A stretch of DNA of 64,000 nucleotides from NCBI GenBank assembly GCA_016647705.1, contig CM028333.1, positions 24,608,243 to 24,672,242 of the forward strand, in the 5' to 3' direction. Of the stretch, positions 21,080-32,530 are shown one piece after another. Made by a program: the position numbers and the translations under genes. The first letter of the stretch is position 1, and each line of letters begins with the position of its first letter. Below the pieces are notes generated by a model. The model saw only the letters and a list, made by a program, of their open reading frames with translations. It did not search any database and had not been told where the DNA came from. The stretch is from Eucommia ulmoides. Its lineage: Eukaryota; Streptophyta; Magnoliopsida; Garryales; Eucommiaceae.

Positions 21080-22528
21080 TTGTTTATAGGGGATCTTGGT
21101 AAGGAAGGCTCTACCACGAAACTTGAAGTTGTAGACTACGTGCTGACTTTGGATGCTCAATCTAAAGACGTAGATGATCATATTCATGTGGCAATGATTG
21201 AAGAAATTGTGAACTCTCCTGAGCAATCAAATCCGCCTCACGGTGGATCAATACTCAAGCAACTACCGGAGCATCTTCGGTAAATCTTTTTGGGAGAGAA
21301 TTTGACAAATCTGGTTATAATTTCATCATCTTTGACAAAAGAAGATGAGACTAAGTTGCTGAGAATTTTGAAGTGGCATCGATCCGCTTTCGCTCGGTCT
21401 ATCTCAAATATCAAAGGAATTAGCCCCTCGATTTGCATGCATAAGATATTGATAGGGGATTTGTTCAAACCCTCCATTGAGTATCAAAAGTGGCTAAATT
21501 CGGCGATGAAGGAAGTGGTGAGAGCAGAGGTATTGAAGCTCTTGAATGCGGGAATTATATATGCTATATCCGATAGCGAGTGGGTTAGCCGGGTGCAAGT
21601 GGTGCCCAAGAAAGGAGGTATGACGGTGGTGAAGAATGATAAGGACGATCTTATTCCTACACGGACCATCACGGGATGGCGTGTGTGCATTGATTACAGA
21701 ATATTGAATAAGGCAACGAGGAAAAATTATTTTTCTCTTCCTTTCATTGACCAAATGCTAAATCGATTAGCCAGATATGATTACTATTGCTTTCTTGACG
21801 GCTATTCAAGATACAATCAAATAGCCATTGCATCGGAGGACCAAGAAAAGACTACTTTCATATGCCCGTATGGGACGTTCGCTTATAGACATATATCGTT
21901 CGGCCTTTGCAATGCACCGACAACTTTTCAACGGTGTATGATGGCAATATTTTTGGATATGGTGGAAGAGAAAATAGAAATCTTCATGGATGACTTTTCA
22001 ATCTTTGGGTCGTCTTTTGATCACTGTCTATACAATTTGGCACTTATTCTTGACCGATGTGAAGAGAATAATTTAGTTCTCAATTAAGAGAAATGCCACT
22101 TTATAGTTAAAGAGGGGATCATTTTAGGTTATCGAGTCTCTTCCAAGGGGCTTGAGGTGGACCGAGCAAAGATTGAAACAATTGATAAGCTTCCGCCACC
22201 GATTAATGTGAAAGGAGTTCGAAGTTTCTTGGGGCATGCCGGCTTTTACCGGTGCTTTATAAAGGACTTCTCGAAGATGGTGAAACCGTTATGTCACCTA
22301 CTTGAGAAGGATACTCCATTTGAATTCAATGAGGCTTGCATGGAAGCTTTCAAGGCGATAAAAGAGAAGTTGATCACGGCTCCTATAATGGTCACTCCAG
22401 ACTGGGAGGTGCCATTTGAGATTATGTGCGGTGTGAGTGACTATACCGTTGGCACGGTGTTAGGCCAATGGAAGGAGAAGATCTTCCAATCCATCTATTA
22501 TGCGAGTAAGACATTGAATGATGCCTAG
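21080..22528 (+). pseudogene. Reverse transcriptase region
   Basis: RNA-dependent DNA polymerase of the element. The longest open part is 21290-22087. Visible motifs in order are VVPKKGG (21601-21621), WRVCIDYRILNKATRK, LDGYSRYNQI, FGLCNAPTTFQRCM and IFMDDFSIFG (about 21982-22010). The last is the catalytic motif with F-M-D-D. A stop at 22085-22087 breaks the frame, which continues in phase with VDRAKIETIDKLPPP and the connection segment FLGHAGFYRCFIKDFSK, up to a TAG at 22526. The catalytic Asp pair is intact, so loss of function comes from the stops rather than the active site. Confidence 0.9.
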
Positions 22529-22762
22529 GAGAATTACACCACAATGGAGAAAGAAATTCTAGCTATTGTTTTTGCTTGTGATAAGTTCCGATCGTATATC
22601 ATTGGATCAAAAGTGATCATCTACACGGATCATGCAGCTATCCAGTACTTGTTTGCAAAGAAAGACGCCAAGCCGAGATTAATAATGTGGATTCTTTTAT
22701 TGTAAGAGTTCGATGCCGAGATCCGAGATACAAAGGGGAGTGAGAATGTTGTCATAGACCAT
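22529..22762 (+). pseudogene. RNase H region
   Basis: In phase with RT after the stop at 22526. Recognisable by [19 protein letters not shown] and [20 protein letters not shown], the C-terminal part of the retrotransposon RNase H, which removes the RNA strand during cDNA synthesis. A further TAA near 22703 interrupts it. It runs on to a VVIDHLSRL segment that joins to integrase. Confidence 0.8.
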
Positions 22763-24070
22763 TTGTCAAGGTTGATTCAAGAAGACGTTGGTGAAGAGTC
22801 TAGCATCACGGAAGTGTTCCCTGATGAACAATTATTCTCAGTTGAAAATGTACTTCCGTGGTTTGCAGACATTGTGAACTTTCTTGCATGTAATGTGTTA
22901 CTACCAGAGTTGACAAGGGCCCAAAGGAAGAAATTCCTTTTCGATTCAAAGTATTACTTGTGGGACGAGCCGTTGCTCTTCAAGAAGTGTGTTGATCAGG
23001 TGATTCAGAGATGTATTCCAGAAGATGAGATGGCTAGTATTCTATATCACTGTCATTCATCACCTTCTGACGGCCATTTTGGTGCGACTCAGACAGCAGC
23101 GAAAGTGCTTCAATCAGGTTTTTACTGACCTTCTTTGTTTAAAGATTCATACACATTTGTAAAATTTTGTAATAGATGTCAAATGGTGGGTAACATATCG
23201 AGAAGGCATGAATTGCCATTGACGTTCATTCTTGAGCTTGAGTTGTTTGATGTATGGGCCATTTCTAATGTCGTTTGGCAAGGAGTATATTTTATTAGCG
23301 GTGGATTATGTGTCCAAATGGGTTGAGGCCATGGAAACACCTACCAATGATGCCAAAGTGGTTTTAAAGTTCCTTCAACAAAACATAATGACATGGTTCG
23401 GGACACCTCGAGCCTTAATCAGTGATGAGGGAACCCACTTCTGTAACAAAATACTTAATGCTTTGTTAGCAAAGTATGGGGTTAGGCATAAGGTGGCGTT
23501 ACCATACCACCCACAGATAAATGGTCAAGCTGAAGTTTCTAACCGAGAAATCAAGCTAATTCTAGAGAAAACGGTTTATACAAATCACAAAGATTGGGCG
23601 GTGAAGCTTGATGATGCTTTATAGGCATACCACACGGCTTTTAAGACACTGATCGGCATGTCTCCGTAACGATTGGTGTTTGAAAAAGTATGTCATTTGC
23701 CCGTTGAATTGGAACATCATCCATTCTGGGCGATAAAGAAACTCAACTTTGACTTCAAGGCTTCTGGTGCGCAACATCTCTTCTAGTTAAACAAAATTGA
23801 GGAATTCCGGCACGAGGCTTATGAGAATGCCAAGCTGTACAAGGATAAAATGAAGAAGTGGCATGATAAAATGATAGTCAGGATGGAGTTCAGTCCGGGC
23901 CAGCAAGTTCTGTTATTTAATTCAAGGCTGAGACTCTTTTCCGGAAAGTTGAAGTCCCGGTGGTCTGGATCATTCCGGATCAAGCATATTTATCCATTCG
24001 GTTCTATTGAGTTGGAAGGTGAAGACGGAAGAACTTTTTGAGTTAACGAGGAGAGGATCAAGCACTACTT
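22763..24070 (+). pseudogene. Integrase region
   Basis: Inserts cDNA into the genome. The HHCC zinc-binding domain is visible as HCHSSPSDGHFG and, after a TGA at 23126, FCNRCQM. In the catalytic core, the segment that should hold the first catalytic Asp (near 23250-23280) is disrupted by a small deletion and frameshift. The frame resumes at about 23265 with [25 protein letters not shown] (second Asp) and [12 protein letters not shown] (Glu). More stops follow near 23622, 23667 and 23784. The C-terminal domain has GQQVLLFNSRLRLFSGKLKS and KSRWSGSF. No chromodomain is seen. Confidence 0.85.
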
Positions 24071-24378
24071 CAAAGATGAAGAGTGAGTTGTGGAGAACAT
24101 CTCCCTCGTTGAAGGCTAAAGCCAAAATTCATAAACGTCCAGCTAGGGTTAAATCCATCAATTCCTTTTGATATGTCTCTGAGGGTATGTAGCTTGCCCA
24201 AATTTTGTATTAATTATTTTTTAGAGGCCGGAATGGTCTCTGAACATGTTTGGTGGTGAACTTAGGAATATGGATATTCAGGGTTGAGTTTTGTACTTAA
24301 AATCGTTGAAATAGTTAAGTAAAAATGAGTGGTGAGGTGTTTTGTTAAGAAAAATGAAGAAAAAAATCAACAAAGCCC

Positions 24379-24605
24379 AGCGCCGCAGTAAGAATCCTAC
24401 CGCCGCGGCGGTAAAACATCAGTATAGGCATTTTTCACAAGACGCTTCAGGGCAGCAACGATAATCTCACCACCACGGTGGTGGAACGTCAGTAGCTTAA
24501 GTTTAGAAAAAGCGCTGCCACAACTGCGGCGATAAATCCACTGCCACGGCGATGGAACGTCAATAGCTCATCTAAGAAAAGGCGCTGTCAGCGCCGCGGC
24601 GGTAA
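24379..24605. repeat. Internal GC-rich palindrome array ahead of the third ORF
   Basis: Dyads such as CCGCCGCGGCGG (about 24400-24411) and CCACCACGGTGGTGG (24468-24482), plus degenerate units, separated by AT-rich spacers with AACGTCARTAGCT repeats. It resembles the U3 arrays of the LTRs and lies just upstream of a pyrimidine-rich leader. Confidence 0.6.
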
Positions 24606-24870
24606 CATGTCTATTCAAATTAAAACAGCAACGCTGCTTCGAAGAATAAACTTTCCCTCTTCTCTCTAAAACGCAAATCTCTCTAATCCCAACCCTCCAA
24701 ACCATTTCCAACCCTTCAAAATCATCCTTATAATTACAAAAACTTTGATTTCCACCACAAATTACCCTCTAAGAATCGGATTTCCACCCCCATTTCTGAG
24801 ATTTTAGGGTTTTTGAAGAAACGCTGCGATTTCTTTATTTTCTTTCAATTGGACTGTAATTTCGCAACAA

Positions 24871-25226
24871 GTAAGTTTATTTTACTTTATATTTTTTCTA
24901 TTTGTTGAAATTATTGGTTGGTTTGCATGATTATGTTAAAAACCATTTGATTTTGAAGTTTTGCCCTAAAACTCTTAAACCCTATTTTCGCGATTTTAAA
25001 TTTCTTTGGGATTTTGGTTTGATTCTTGGTGATAAACATGTTTAAATGGATTGTTTAATTGTGTGAAACAAAAATGCATGCTACATAGTTAGTATTTTGT
25101 TGAAATCATTGCAAGTAATGGTTGTATATTGAAATAAAACCTTGATCTTGATAGTGTTGATATAGAGACCGTTTTTCATTGTGTGTATATGATTGGGTTT
25201 GTGTTGTTTGTGAATGTGATTTCTAG
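24871..25226 (+). other. Apparent leader intron before the third ORF
   Basis: A strong donor (AACAA|GTAAGTTT) at 24871 and an acceptor (TTTCTAG) ending at 25226, five bases before the ATG of the third ORF. The 356-bp interval is T-rich as plant introns are. The upstream 24640-24870 stretch is pyrimidine-rich and ATG-poor, like a 5' leader. Splicing is inferred. Confidence 0.5.
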
Positions 25227-25231
25227 GAACC

Positions 25232-26385
25232 ATGCCTAAAAAAATTGCTTCGAAGAGGACAAGGGGTGAAGGATTGAGGTCGGCTCCTGACTTCGATTCC
25301 ACCCGTTTTGTTTCAAAGAAAGCTGAGGAACATTTCATTAAGCATGAGTTCACCAAACCGTGCATCAAGCAATGAGGATTTGGGCCCCTTGAAGATCTCC
25401 CGGCAGAATTTTAAAGCTCTATTCAAAGCCGAGGTTGGGAGTATTTTGTAAATCGTCTCCCCTCGTTGAAGTTTCCGTAGTCCAAGAGTTCTACGCAAAT
25501 GCCACTGAAGCTCAACAGAATCGGACAAAGGTCCGAGACAAGATTATCCTCTTCGGTCCTAAAAAATTGAATGAGGTATTGGGATTGGGACCGTTGTCGC
25601 CTTTCGAAGAGCCTTATTCTGGGTACCGACCAAGTATGGAAGACATAATCCGGGACCTGACAACGGGCAATGCCTAATGGACTATCATAGGGCCGGATCC
25701 AGTAAAATTCCCTGCCAGATTCCTAAAGCTGGCGCTGAAAATATGGCACCACTTCATATGTGGCAGCCTGATCCCAACCTCTCACTTTTAGGATGTGTCA
25801 AAGGAGCGGGCTATTGTGTTACATTCCACACAATGGGAAAAACCACTCAATGTCGGATCTCACATATATTCTTCGATTCTACATACCGCGGGGACAACAA
25901 AAAGAGGCCTACCCTTTCCAAACTTACTCGCAGAGTTATGTCGGCGAGCCGGGGTAGTAATCCATGGGGATAGCCCATTTTTTCCAATCAATCCCCTCGA
26001 TTTCGCTATTATTGCAAGGATGTCGAGGGGGAGCGCTCAAGGCCAGACATCGGGAGGAGCAGAAGAAGAAGTTGAGCATGCGGGAGATGAGGTAGGGCCT
26101 TCTGAGGCCCCAATTCTCGAGGCACCTGGACAGGCCGAATTCTACGAGAAGCGAATTTACCAAGAACTCCGAGATCTTCGCCAAGGGCAATACGAGCTGT
26201 GGACATACCAGGATCAAGTCGAGTGCTATCAAGATCAAGTCAACCGACTCATTTGCGAGGGCCTCGACATCGAGATGCATACGTTTTCGAATATGCCACA
26301 GGTGTTGCCGCACCTTTTGCAACCACCACAGTTTCCTTTCCGGTATGAAAGTGTTGGTGATGATCCTTCCCCAGGTAAACATTAG
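25232..26385 (+). pseudogene. Third ORF: putative plant transposon protein (PTP domain)
   Basis: Starts at ATG 25232 with KKIASKRTRGEG and FDSTRFVSKKAEEHFIKHEF. It shifts frame near 25370-25430 and continues as VVQEFYANATEA, FGPKKLNEVLGLG, a GYRPSMEDII segment, KERAIVLHSTQWEKPLNVG, and LPFPNLLAELCRRAGVVI. It ends in a Glu-rich, then Gln/Tyr-rich coiled tail. This is the plant transposon protein family (PF20167 type) that sits downstream of pol in Athila-like elements, in the position where some lineages have an env-like ORF. I see no signal peptide or transmembrane span, so nothing supports an envelope function. It is broken by a frameshift and by stops at 25372 and about 25675. Biological role unknown. 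Confidence 0.75.
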
Positions 26386-28133
26386 GAGGTAAGACTCCTT
26401 TGTCTTATCTCTTAGGTATGTGTCCGCCATTTTCTAGTTTTACATACTATATTCAGTTAATGGGTTCGTTGCTAGACAGTGTAGACACTGCCATGTCTCA
26501 ATTTGGGGGTGTTCATCCAATTTTGTGTTTTTGTAGAAGAAGGATGAACATTTTTGTGTTTTTGTAGAAGAAGGATGAACTTTATTTTTTTGAACAAAAT
26601 GCAAAAAAAAATTGATGTACAGAATTATATTTATGTATGTTAATTTTGTGTTTTAATGTATATTTAGCTTTTAATTTCTAGTTTAATTTTTGTTTTTGCA
26701 TGTGTAGTATTTAGACTTGTTAAATGTTAGTATTAGATTTAGTTTATAAATGTGTATGTTTGAAGTTGTATTTACATGTTTAGTTGTTGAGTTCATTTGG
26801 GCCAAGTCCCAATGATGAGAATTATCCCCTAATTGCATATTGAGGTCGGGGGTAATACCTTTCATGTGTGTTTTGTGTGTTTAACATGTCGATTGGGTAA
26901 AAATTATCTCGATCCTAAAATCGCACGACATTCGGACTCAATGTATAATAATCTGATCAATTAGCCACCGATTATTCAATATGAAGTTCATGACAAAAAT
27001 GAGGAATCTAGAACTTGATTTGGGGGAAACTTGAGGCGAAATCCTAGGTAAGGTAATTCTAGAGACGTGATTTAGGCCATCATTTTTTCACTTGAACCGT
27101 TGTAGCTAACCTGAAAAATTTCATCCCTTATTTCCCCTGTCGAAGCCTATAACGTCATCAATTCTGAAAACATTCAAATACTCTTTTCATTTAAATTTTT
27201 CCTAAACCAATGTCGCTAAGCCTGAGCGGTGGGGTTTTGGTTGATTTTTTATTGACTCGGAATTAGTATATTCACTTGTCACTTTAGTATTTCTGCTCAC
27301 ACACTCCTAAAATAAGTTTGGGGTTGTGTTTCTACCATTTCTTTTTGCATATTCCTAAAATTTTGTAAATTTGAATAAGTTTGGGAGTGTGTTTCTCTAA
27401 CTTCTTTTTGCACGCTCCTAAAACTGTGTGTTTCTCTAACTTCTTTTTGTACGCTCCTAAAACTGTAATAATTCGAATTAATTTAGGAATGTGTTATTAA
27501 AAAAAACTATGAAAATATAGTTTTTATTGTCTTTTCTTTCGACAAGTGAATACAAGGATCTTTAATTCTCATTCAGAGTTGTACTTTAAATGTGGGGAGT
27601 TATGAGAGAGGATAGCGACAAGAGATTTTACCTCAAGTATCGATCAATTAAACTGATTATTTATTTTCAATTCCAATGATACCCGTGGTCATTCTCCAAA
27701 GCCAAACCAAGCCCTATTGATCTCTATGAATATTCGAGCCTACATTAGTGGACAGTAGACCCCAAATCAAGCGTATGGTTTTCCTGAATCCTTAAACGGT
27801 ATATGTTATGAACTTAACAATTGAATAATTCAATCTGGTATGTGCATAATTATGCATTTGAGTTCTTACACACACACATTCAATTGATCTAGAATGGTTT
27901 TTATTGATATTGAATGTTGAAATTCTAGAACACCACTTGGTATGGGTTATTTCCTAAACTTGATCAGATTTAGGGATGTTGAGGGACAAACAAATTGGTC
28001 ATTTGGATTGAACTTTATACTTACATGCATTTAATTCTTTTGTGTTTCAAGTTTTTTCATTTTTAGTTAGATTGTTTAGTTTAGTGTTAATGTTTTGCTC
28101 AAGGACTAGCAAAATTCCAAGTTTGGGGGTATT
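26386..28133 (+). other. 3' non-coding domain of the Athila-like element
   Basis: No ORF supported. It includes a tandem duplicate (GTGTTTTTGTAGAAGAAGGA-type units at about 26524-26580) and two or three copies of a TAAGTTTGGG.GTGTGTTTCT unit at about 27310-27450. The right half is related to the same domain in the two small Athila-like elements and ends in the polypurine tract at about 28120-28131. Confidence 0.6.
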
Positions 28134-29554
28134 TGATAGGTAGAAAATACCTATCTACTTCTTAACTAGATGGTAGTTTTTGAGTGAATTAGTTATATTT
28201 AATTGTGTTTTTGTTAGTTTTTATATAATTCAGGTATAGGGACGCAAATAAGTGATAAACGAGTGAAAACGGTGGGAAAATTGTAAAGAACTGATGAAGA
28301 AACAAAGTTTCAAGATCATAAGAACCACCACCGAGGCGAAGAAGCCACTGTCGCGGCGGTGAGAGTACAGAGAGTGCTAAAATTGAGAAAAGCCCCACTG
28401 TCGCAGCGCAACATCCATCTCCGCGGCGGCCAAAGACCAAAGAGTTTTGGAACTGTTCCACCGCCGCAGCGAGGAATCACCACTGTGGCAAAAGATAAAC
28501 CGAATTACTCACCGCCGTGGCGATGATTCTTGCGCCGCGGTGGTAAGCTCTGCAGAAAAGAAAAGATATTTTTAGATATTTTTGAAATCTTAGGCCTATA
28601 AATACCACTCTCCCACGTCTTTTAAAGGTTGTTCAGCATCCCTAACCCTAATATAGTGTTCTTAAGCTATATGTGAGAGATCAAAGAGGAGGTTCATCAT
28701 TTAGGCAAAAAGGAATCATTTGCGGATTGATCATTAGCGACAGTGGATCGTTTCACTTTCATATTTGATCGTTCTTCTCTTGTTTTTATCTTTGTAACTA
28801 CTTTTTCATATCTAATGATACTGAACTACTCTTGTTTCGTATGGTATATGGCTAAGATCATGTAGTAGTAGTTAAATGTTACTTATGTGTTGTTGAAATC
28901 ATGTAAATGCTAGTTAAATGAATTAATGTTACTTTAATGGATGTTTGTCCAAATTCGATTGTATTTATCGTTATTCTTGATATTATGCCTGTACTGATAA
29001 ACCGAGAATACGGGGTTTGACACTCGGGAGAGGTAACCCCGGATTCGGACTACAGTTAAACACAACGTGACGTTCTAACGACCCGGGTGGGCGTTAGAAC
29101 GTGTGCAATCCATGACGTTGGCTCAAAACTCACACGACCTAGGGTCGTTAAGGTATTGAGAGAGACTTATTCGTTAACACGAAGTCGTGTAATCCCCCGT
29201 CTTACACTCGGGAGAGGTAGCGGATGAGTTGTAGATAGAGATTGTCGGAATAAATAAACACCGTTATAACTAACTAAATGAAATCAAGTAAGTATTATGT
29301 GAAAGAAATCAATACCTAGTTAATTAATGTAATTAGATCTAACTAATAGTTGTCATTTATCGTAGTTGTTAATTAAAATACAAACAATTCTTGAATAATC
29401 GAGATAATATGAGACTATGCCAATCACCATATTCAACTAAATTACATCATTCCTAGTGGAACAATATCTAATCTTAAAAGATCTACTATATTAAAACTAG
29501 ACATCGTATACTTGCGAGTAGTCAATCTATGAGTGATGATATCCTCGACATACA
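28134..29554 (+). repeat. 3' LTR of the Athila-like element
   Basis: Begins TGATAGGTAGAAAATACC after the polypurine tract and ends CATACA. Same array, TATA box and tail features as the 5' LTR, with many point differences, indicating an old insertion. Confidence 0.9.
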
Positions 29555-29640
29555 ATAACATCACAAGAGCATATTATAGGGAAAATTACACTTTATCCCC
29601 ATGAACTTTCATCAAGTCACATTTTATTCCTATGTGGCTT

Positions 29641-30527
29641 TATTTATGTTATAGCTTAATAGCCTACGTTTTGTCCATATCAGTTCAATGCCCTAGGGGC
29701 TTACCTTCAGGTGGTAACTCGAGTATTAACAAAAGACTCCTCATATTCTTTAATGGTCAGTGTAGGATAACCCAAATGTCATATCAATCAACAACTTCAA
29801 GTGGATTCTTTAAGGAACAATTTAATTCACTTCCAAATTATTTTTTCATAAATAAATATACCAAATTTATTTTCTCAACAAGGAAAATATATTGATATAT
29901 TCATATGTTCTAATTTAAGATTGGGTTCTACAAATAATTGGATCATAAAATGCCCAGAAAAAAAAAATCTATAACAGTCCTCCATATAAATAAAAATTAA
30001 TTGGATAAACATGCATATGTAATGAAAATTCACAAGAGAGAGAGAGGGGGAAAAAATACACCGGGACAGTTAAATTTGGCCTTGAACCTCCTCTAGTAAG
30101 AATCTATTGGATTTACTCATACAAACAGTGACCGTCATGTCTTTAACTGTTCAATTTTCTAGGCACTTTTTGTTCTATAGTTGCGTTCATTTTGGCCCTA
30201 AACACCCTGGTACTTCATGAGTGCTTCTAGTAAATATAGCATTTTATTCTCCCAAAACCAGTCAAGTTCTTACTCATATAGGTGATATATATTTTATAAA
30301 GAGTATCCTGCTATACTCTACCTGAAAATTTCAAGATATAGAAATCATTAAAAGTCATACTTATTCTTAGCGATATGCAGTTCACTTATCATTGTTATAT
30401 CATAGGATTAACTCATTGATTTTGTCTACTCAGTGATACATTCACAATCACCTTCATAATTCAGTTATTACTTTGAACATAGATCTTAGGAACTTTAGTC
30501 AAGTAGGTTGAGTTTCCATTATGATGA
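29641..30527. other. Spacer with probable copia 3' non-coding remains
   Basis: No gene supported. The part from about 30060 to 30527 lies directly downstream (minus strand) of an RNase H tail and may be the 3' untranslated part of that copia element; no LTR could be identified. Confidence 0.35.
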
Positions 30528-30725
30528 CTATTTTATAATAGACTTTAAGTCTATTTCCCTCGATAAGAAATATACTCTATCTTGTGTAAGACCTCTAATT
30601 AACGTATCTGCAATGTTATCTTTTGTCTTGATATAGTCAATTGAGATAACTCCATTAGAAAGTAACTATCTTACATTATTATACATTCGACGTATGTTTT
30701 GAGACTTACCGTTATACATACGACT
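30528..30725 (-). pseudogene. Copia RNase H C-terminal fragment
   Basis: On the minus strand this reads YNGKSQNIRRMYNNV, a stop, then LLSNGVISIDYIKTKDNIAD and RGLTQDRVYFLSREMDL. This is the end of a Ty1/copia RNase H, where the typical element has an H-I-R-R-x-H-N segment and an N-I-A-D-P-L-T-K segment. Here His and Pro/Thr/Lys positions have changed and a TAG interrupts it. It lies immediately next to an early-RT fragment (30740-30925) with the rest of RT missing, so it is either a deletion junction within one element or a meeting of two. Confidence 0.65.
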
Positions 30726-30735
30726 CTAGACTCTT

Positions 30736-32530
30736 TCAATCACAGATTGTCGATCAACTGATAGATGGTGGTGCTGAATTTTGCATACCAAGCATGGAGG
30801 GGTTGTTTGAGGCCATAAGGCATGACAAGGCAACAAAATTTGTATTGAGGAACATTTAGACTAGGGGTATACAAATAAACTTCTTTAAGGAGATTTCCTT
30901 TAAGGAAGACATTCTCCACATCCATCTGAAAAAATGGCTATTTGCAAATAACGACAACGACAAAAAGAGTGTGGATAGATGTGAGTCTAGCTACAGAAAC
31001 AAATTTCTCTTCATGGTTGATACCATATTCTTGAGCTAATCCTTTTACAAGAAGTCAAGTTTTATAGTGTTCAACGGAACCATCAGAATGTGTATTGATT
31101 TTGAAAATCCACTTGCATCCAATATGGGTTTTCCCAAGAACGAGGTCAACGAGATCCCAAGTATGAGTTTTAGACTCCATCGTCTATTGTTTCCTGCCAA
31201 AAAGGGTTAATACTGGAGTCCTTATAGGATTGAGACACATGCAAATTAAATATGGTTGAAAAATAATGAAATTCACGAAGATATGAGGGATGTCATGGTA
31301 CCCTACTAGAACGACGAAGATTCTCTAGGACATACTTAATTGGTGCAATATCTGAAGTTATTGGGACAAACTCGAAGGAGTCATGTTCAAGATCCGCAAA
31401 CGAAACAAAGATGTTAGTGAGGGTCAGTGGGGGTAACTAGAGGATATACTTGAAGCTCAATGAAATTTGTCTTCGAATGATCAGGGAATAAGTCTATGGA
31501 TGGATTGGTGAAATGTAAATGGTTGGTGGTAGATGTTGAATCAAACTTTGATATAGAGGAAAACATCTTGTGTTCCCAAAATCGATATCATTTGTGTTCA
31601 ATTCTATATTCGAGGAAAAAACATACTTGAGCCCAAATTCAAGTTTGGTATGTTCATGAGGTTTCAAGAGAACAAAGCATGGACTCCTAAAGATTTTTAA
31701 GACGCTGTAATTAGTAGAAACTCTATGTAACTTCTCAAAGGGCAAATATTATCGATGGTAAATGAAGGGACCCGATTAATGGTATAGATAGCAGTGAGAG
31801 CATCTTCTCCTAAGAAGTCCTTCAGATAAGATAATGAAATGAGTTGAGCACGGACATTATCTAGGATATGTCAATATTTATGTTCAGTTCGACTATATTG
31901 GGTAGAAGTGTCAGGGTAAGATCTATAGGGAAGTGTGCCATGTTTACAAAGAGTGGCATGAAAGACTGGTCCTTGTATTCCATGACATTGTCAGATCTAA
32001 AGATTTTGATACTGTAGAAAATTTAATATGAATCGTGGCAGCAAATTTTTGAATAGATTTGAGGTAACTCGGAATGCTTATGCATAAGGTACAACCAGGT
32101 GTACCATGAGTAATTATTGAAAAATATGACAAAGTAGTTGGATCCCGCATTGTGGTAGAAAGTAAGGATCCTGAAACATCAAAGTAGACTAGGTCAAAGG
32201 GTACATGAGAGACTTACTCACTAGTGGAAAATTTTAAGATGTGATGTGTTGTTTAGCTTGTTGATATGGAAGGTAATCGAGTTGACCGACAAAGACAGAG
32301 CCTAATTTCCTACTAGAGGCTAAAGTGCGGATACGTCCTATGGATGCATGACCTAACCTGGAATACCAGTGACTGAGAGAAGATAAATTAGATGAGTATG
32401 ATGATGGTACTGGTGATGCTGATGTGTGTGATGATAATGGTGAAGAAGAATCGGGTGATAATATGAGGATGGAAGTGGCAGTGGCGGTGGCAGTGGCGGT
32501 GACGGTAATAAGAATGATGATAATGATGAT
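30736..32530 (-). mobile_element. Ty1/copia pol fragment (outer copia element)
   Basis: Reading leftward one finds the pre-integrase segment (HWYSRLGHASIGRIRTLASS at about 32375-32310), integrase core remnants (FSIITHGTPGCT near 32130-32090, then a FSTVSKSLDLT segment), the integrase C-terminal motif PFEKLHRVSTNYSVLKIF (31742-31690), and early RT (MDVENVFLKGNLLKEVYLYT, then YGLKQPLHAWYAKFSTTI, 30925-30750). Integrase before RT on the coding strand identifies the copia superfamily. Stops and frame changes are frequent. The upstream part of the same element continues at 42064-43717 beyond a nested element, and RT is truncated at the left end. Confidence 0.8.
32353..32530. repeat. GAT/GGT-rich simple repeat in the outer copia element
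   Basis: Degenerate GATGAT, GGTGGC and AATGATGAT triplets. The nested copia element inserted at its right edge; the sequence resumes with the same repeat at 42064 (ATGATGATGGTGGTGGTGAT). Confidence 0.8.

Larger units (their letters stand above)
17058..29554 (+). mobile_element. Full-length, decayed Athila-like Ty3/gypsy retrotransposon
   Basis: A 12.5-kb element with LTRs at 17058-18516 and 28134-29554. Its order is tRNA-Asp primer site, gag, protease, RT, RNase H, integrase, spacer with a GC-palindrome array, leader with an apparent intron, a third ORF (25232-26385), a long 3' non-coding domain, and a polypurine tract (AGTTTGGGGGTA). Integrase lies after RT, as in Ty3/gypsy. There is no chromodomain, and the third ORF behind pol fits the Athila branch. 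Flanking ATAAT (17053-17057) and ATAAC (29555-29559) agree at 4 of 5. The flanks are the two halves of the duplicated reductase tail. Many stops and several frameshifts show it is dead. Confidence 0.9.

Noticed and set aside
25232..26385. Third ORF as an envelope gene
   Set aside because: No signal peptide, membrane span or fusion-like segment; its segments match the plant transposon protein family instead.
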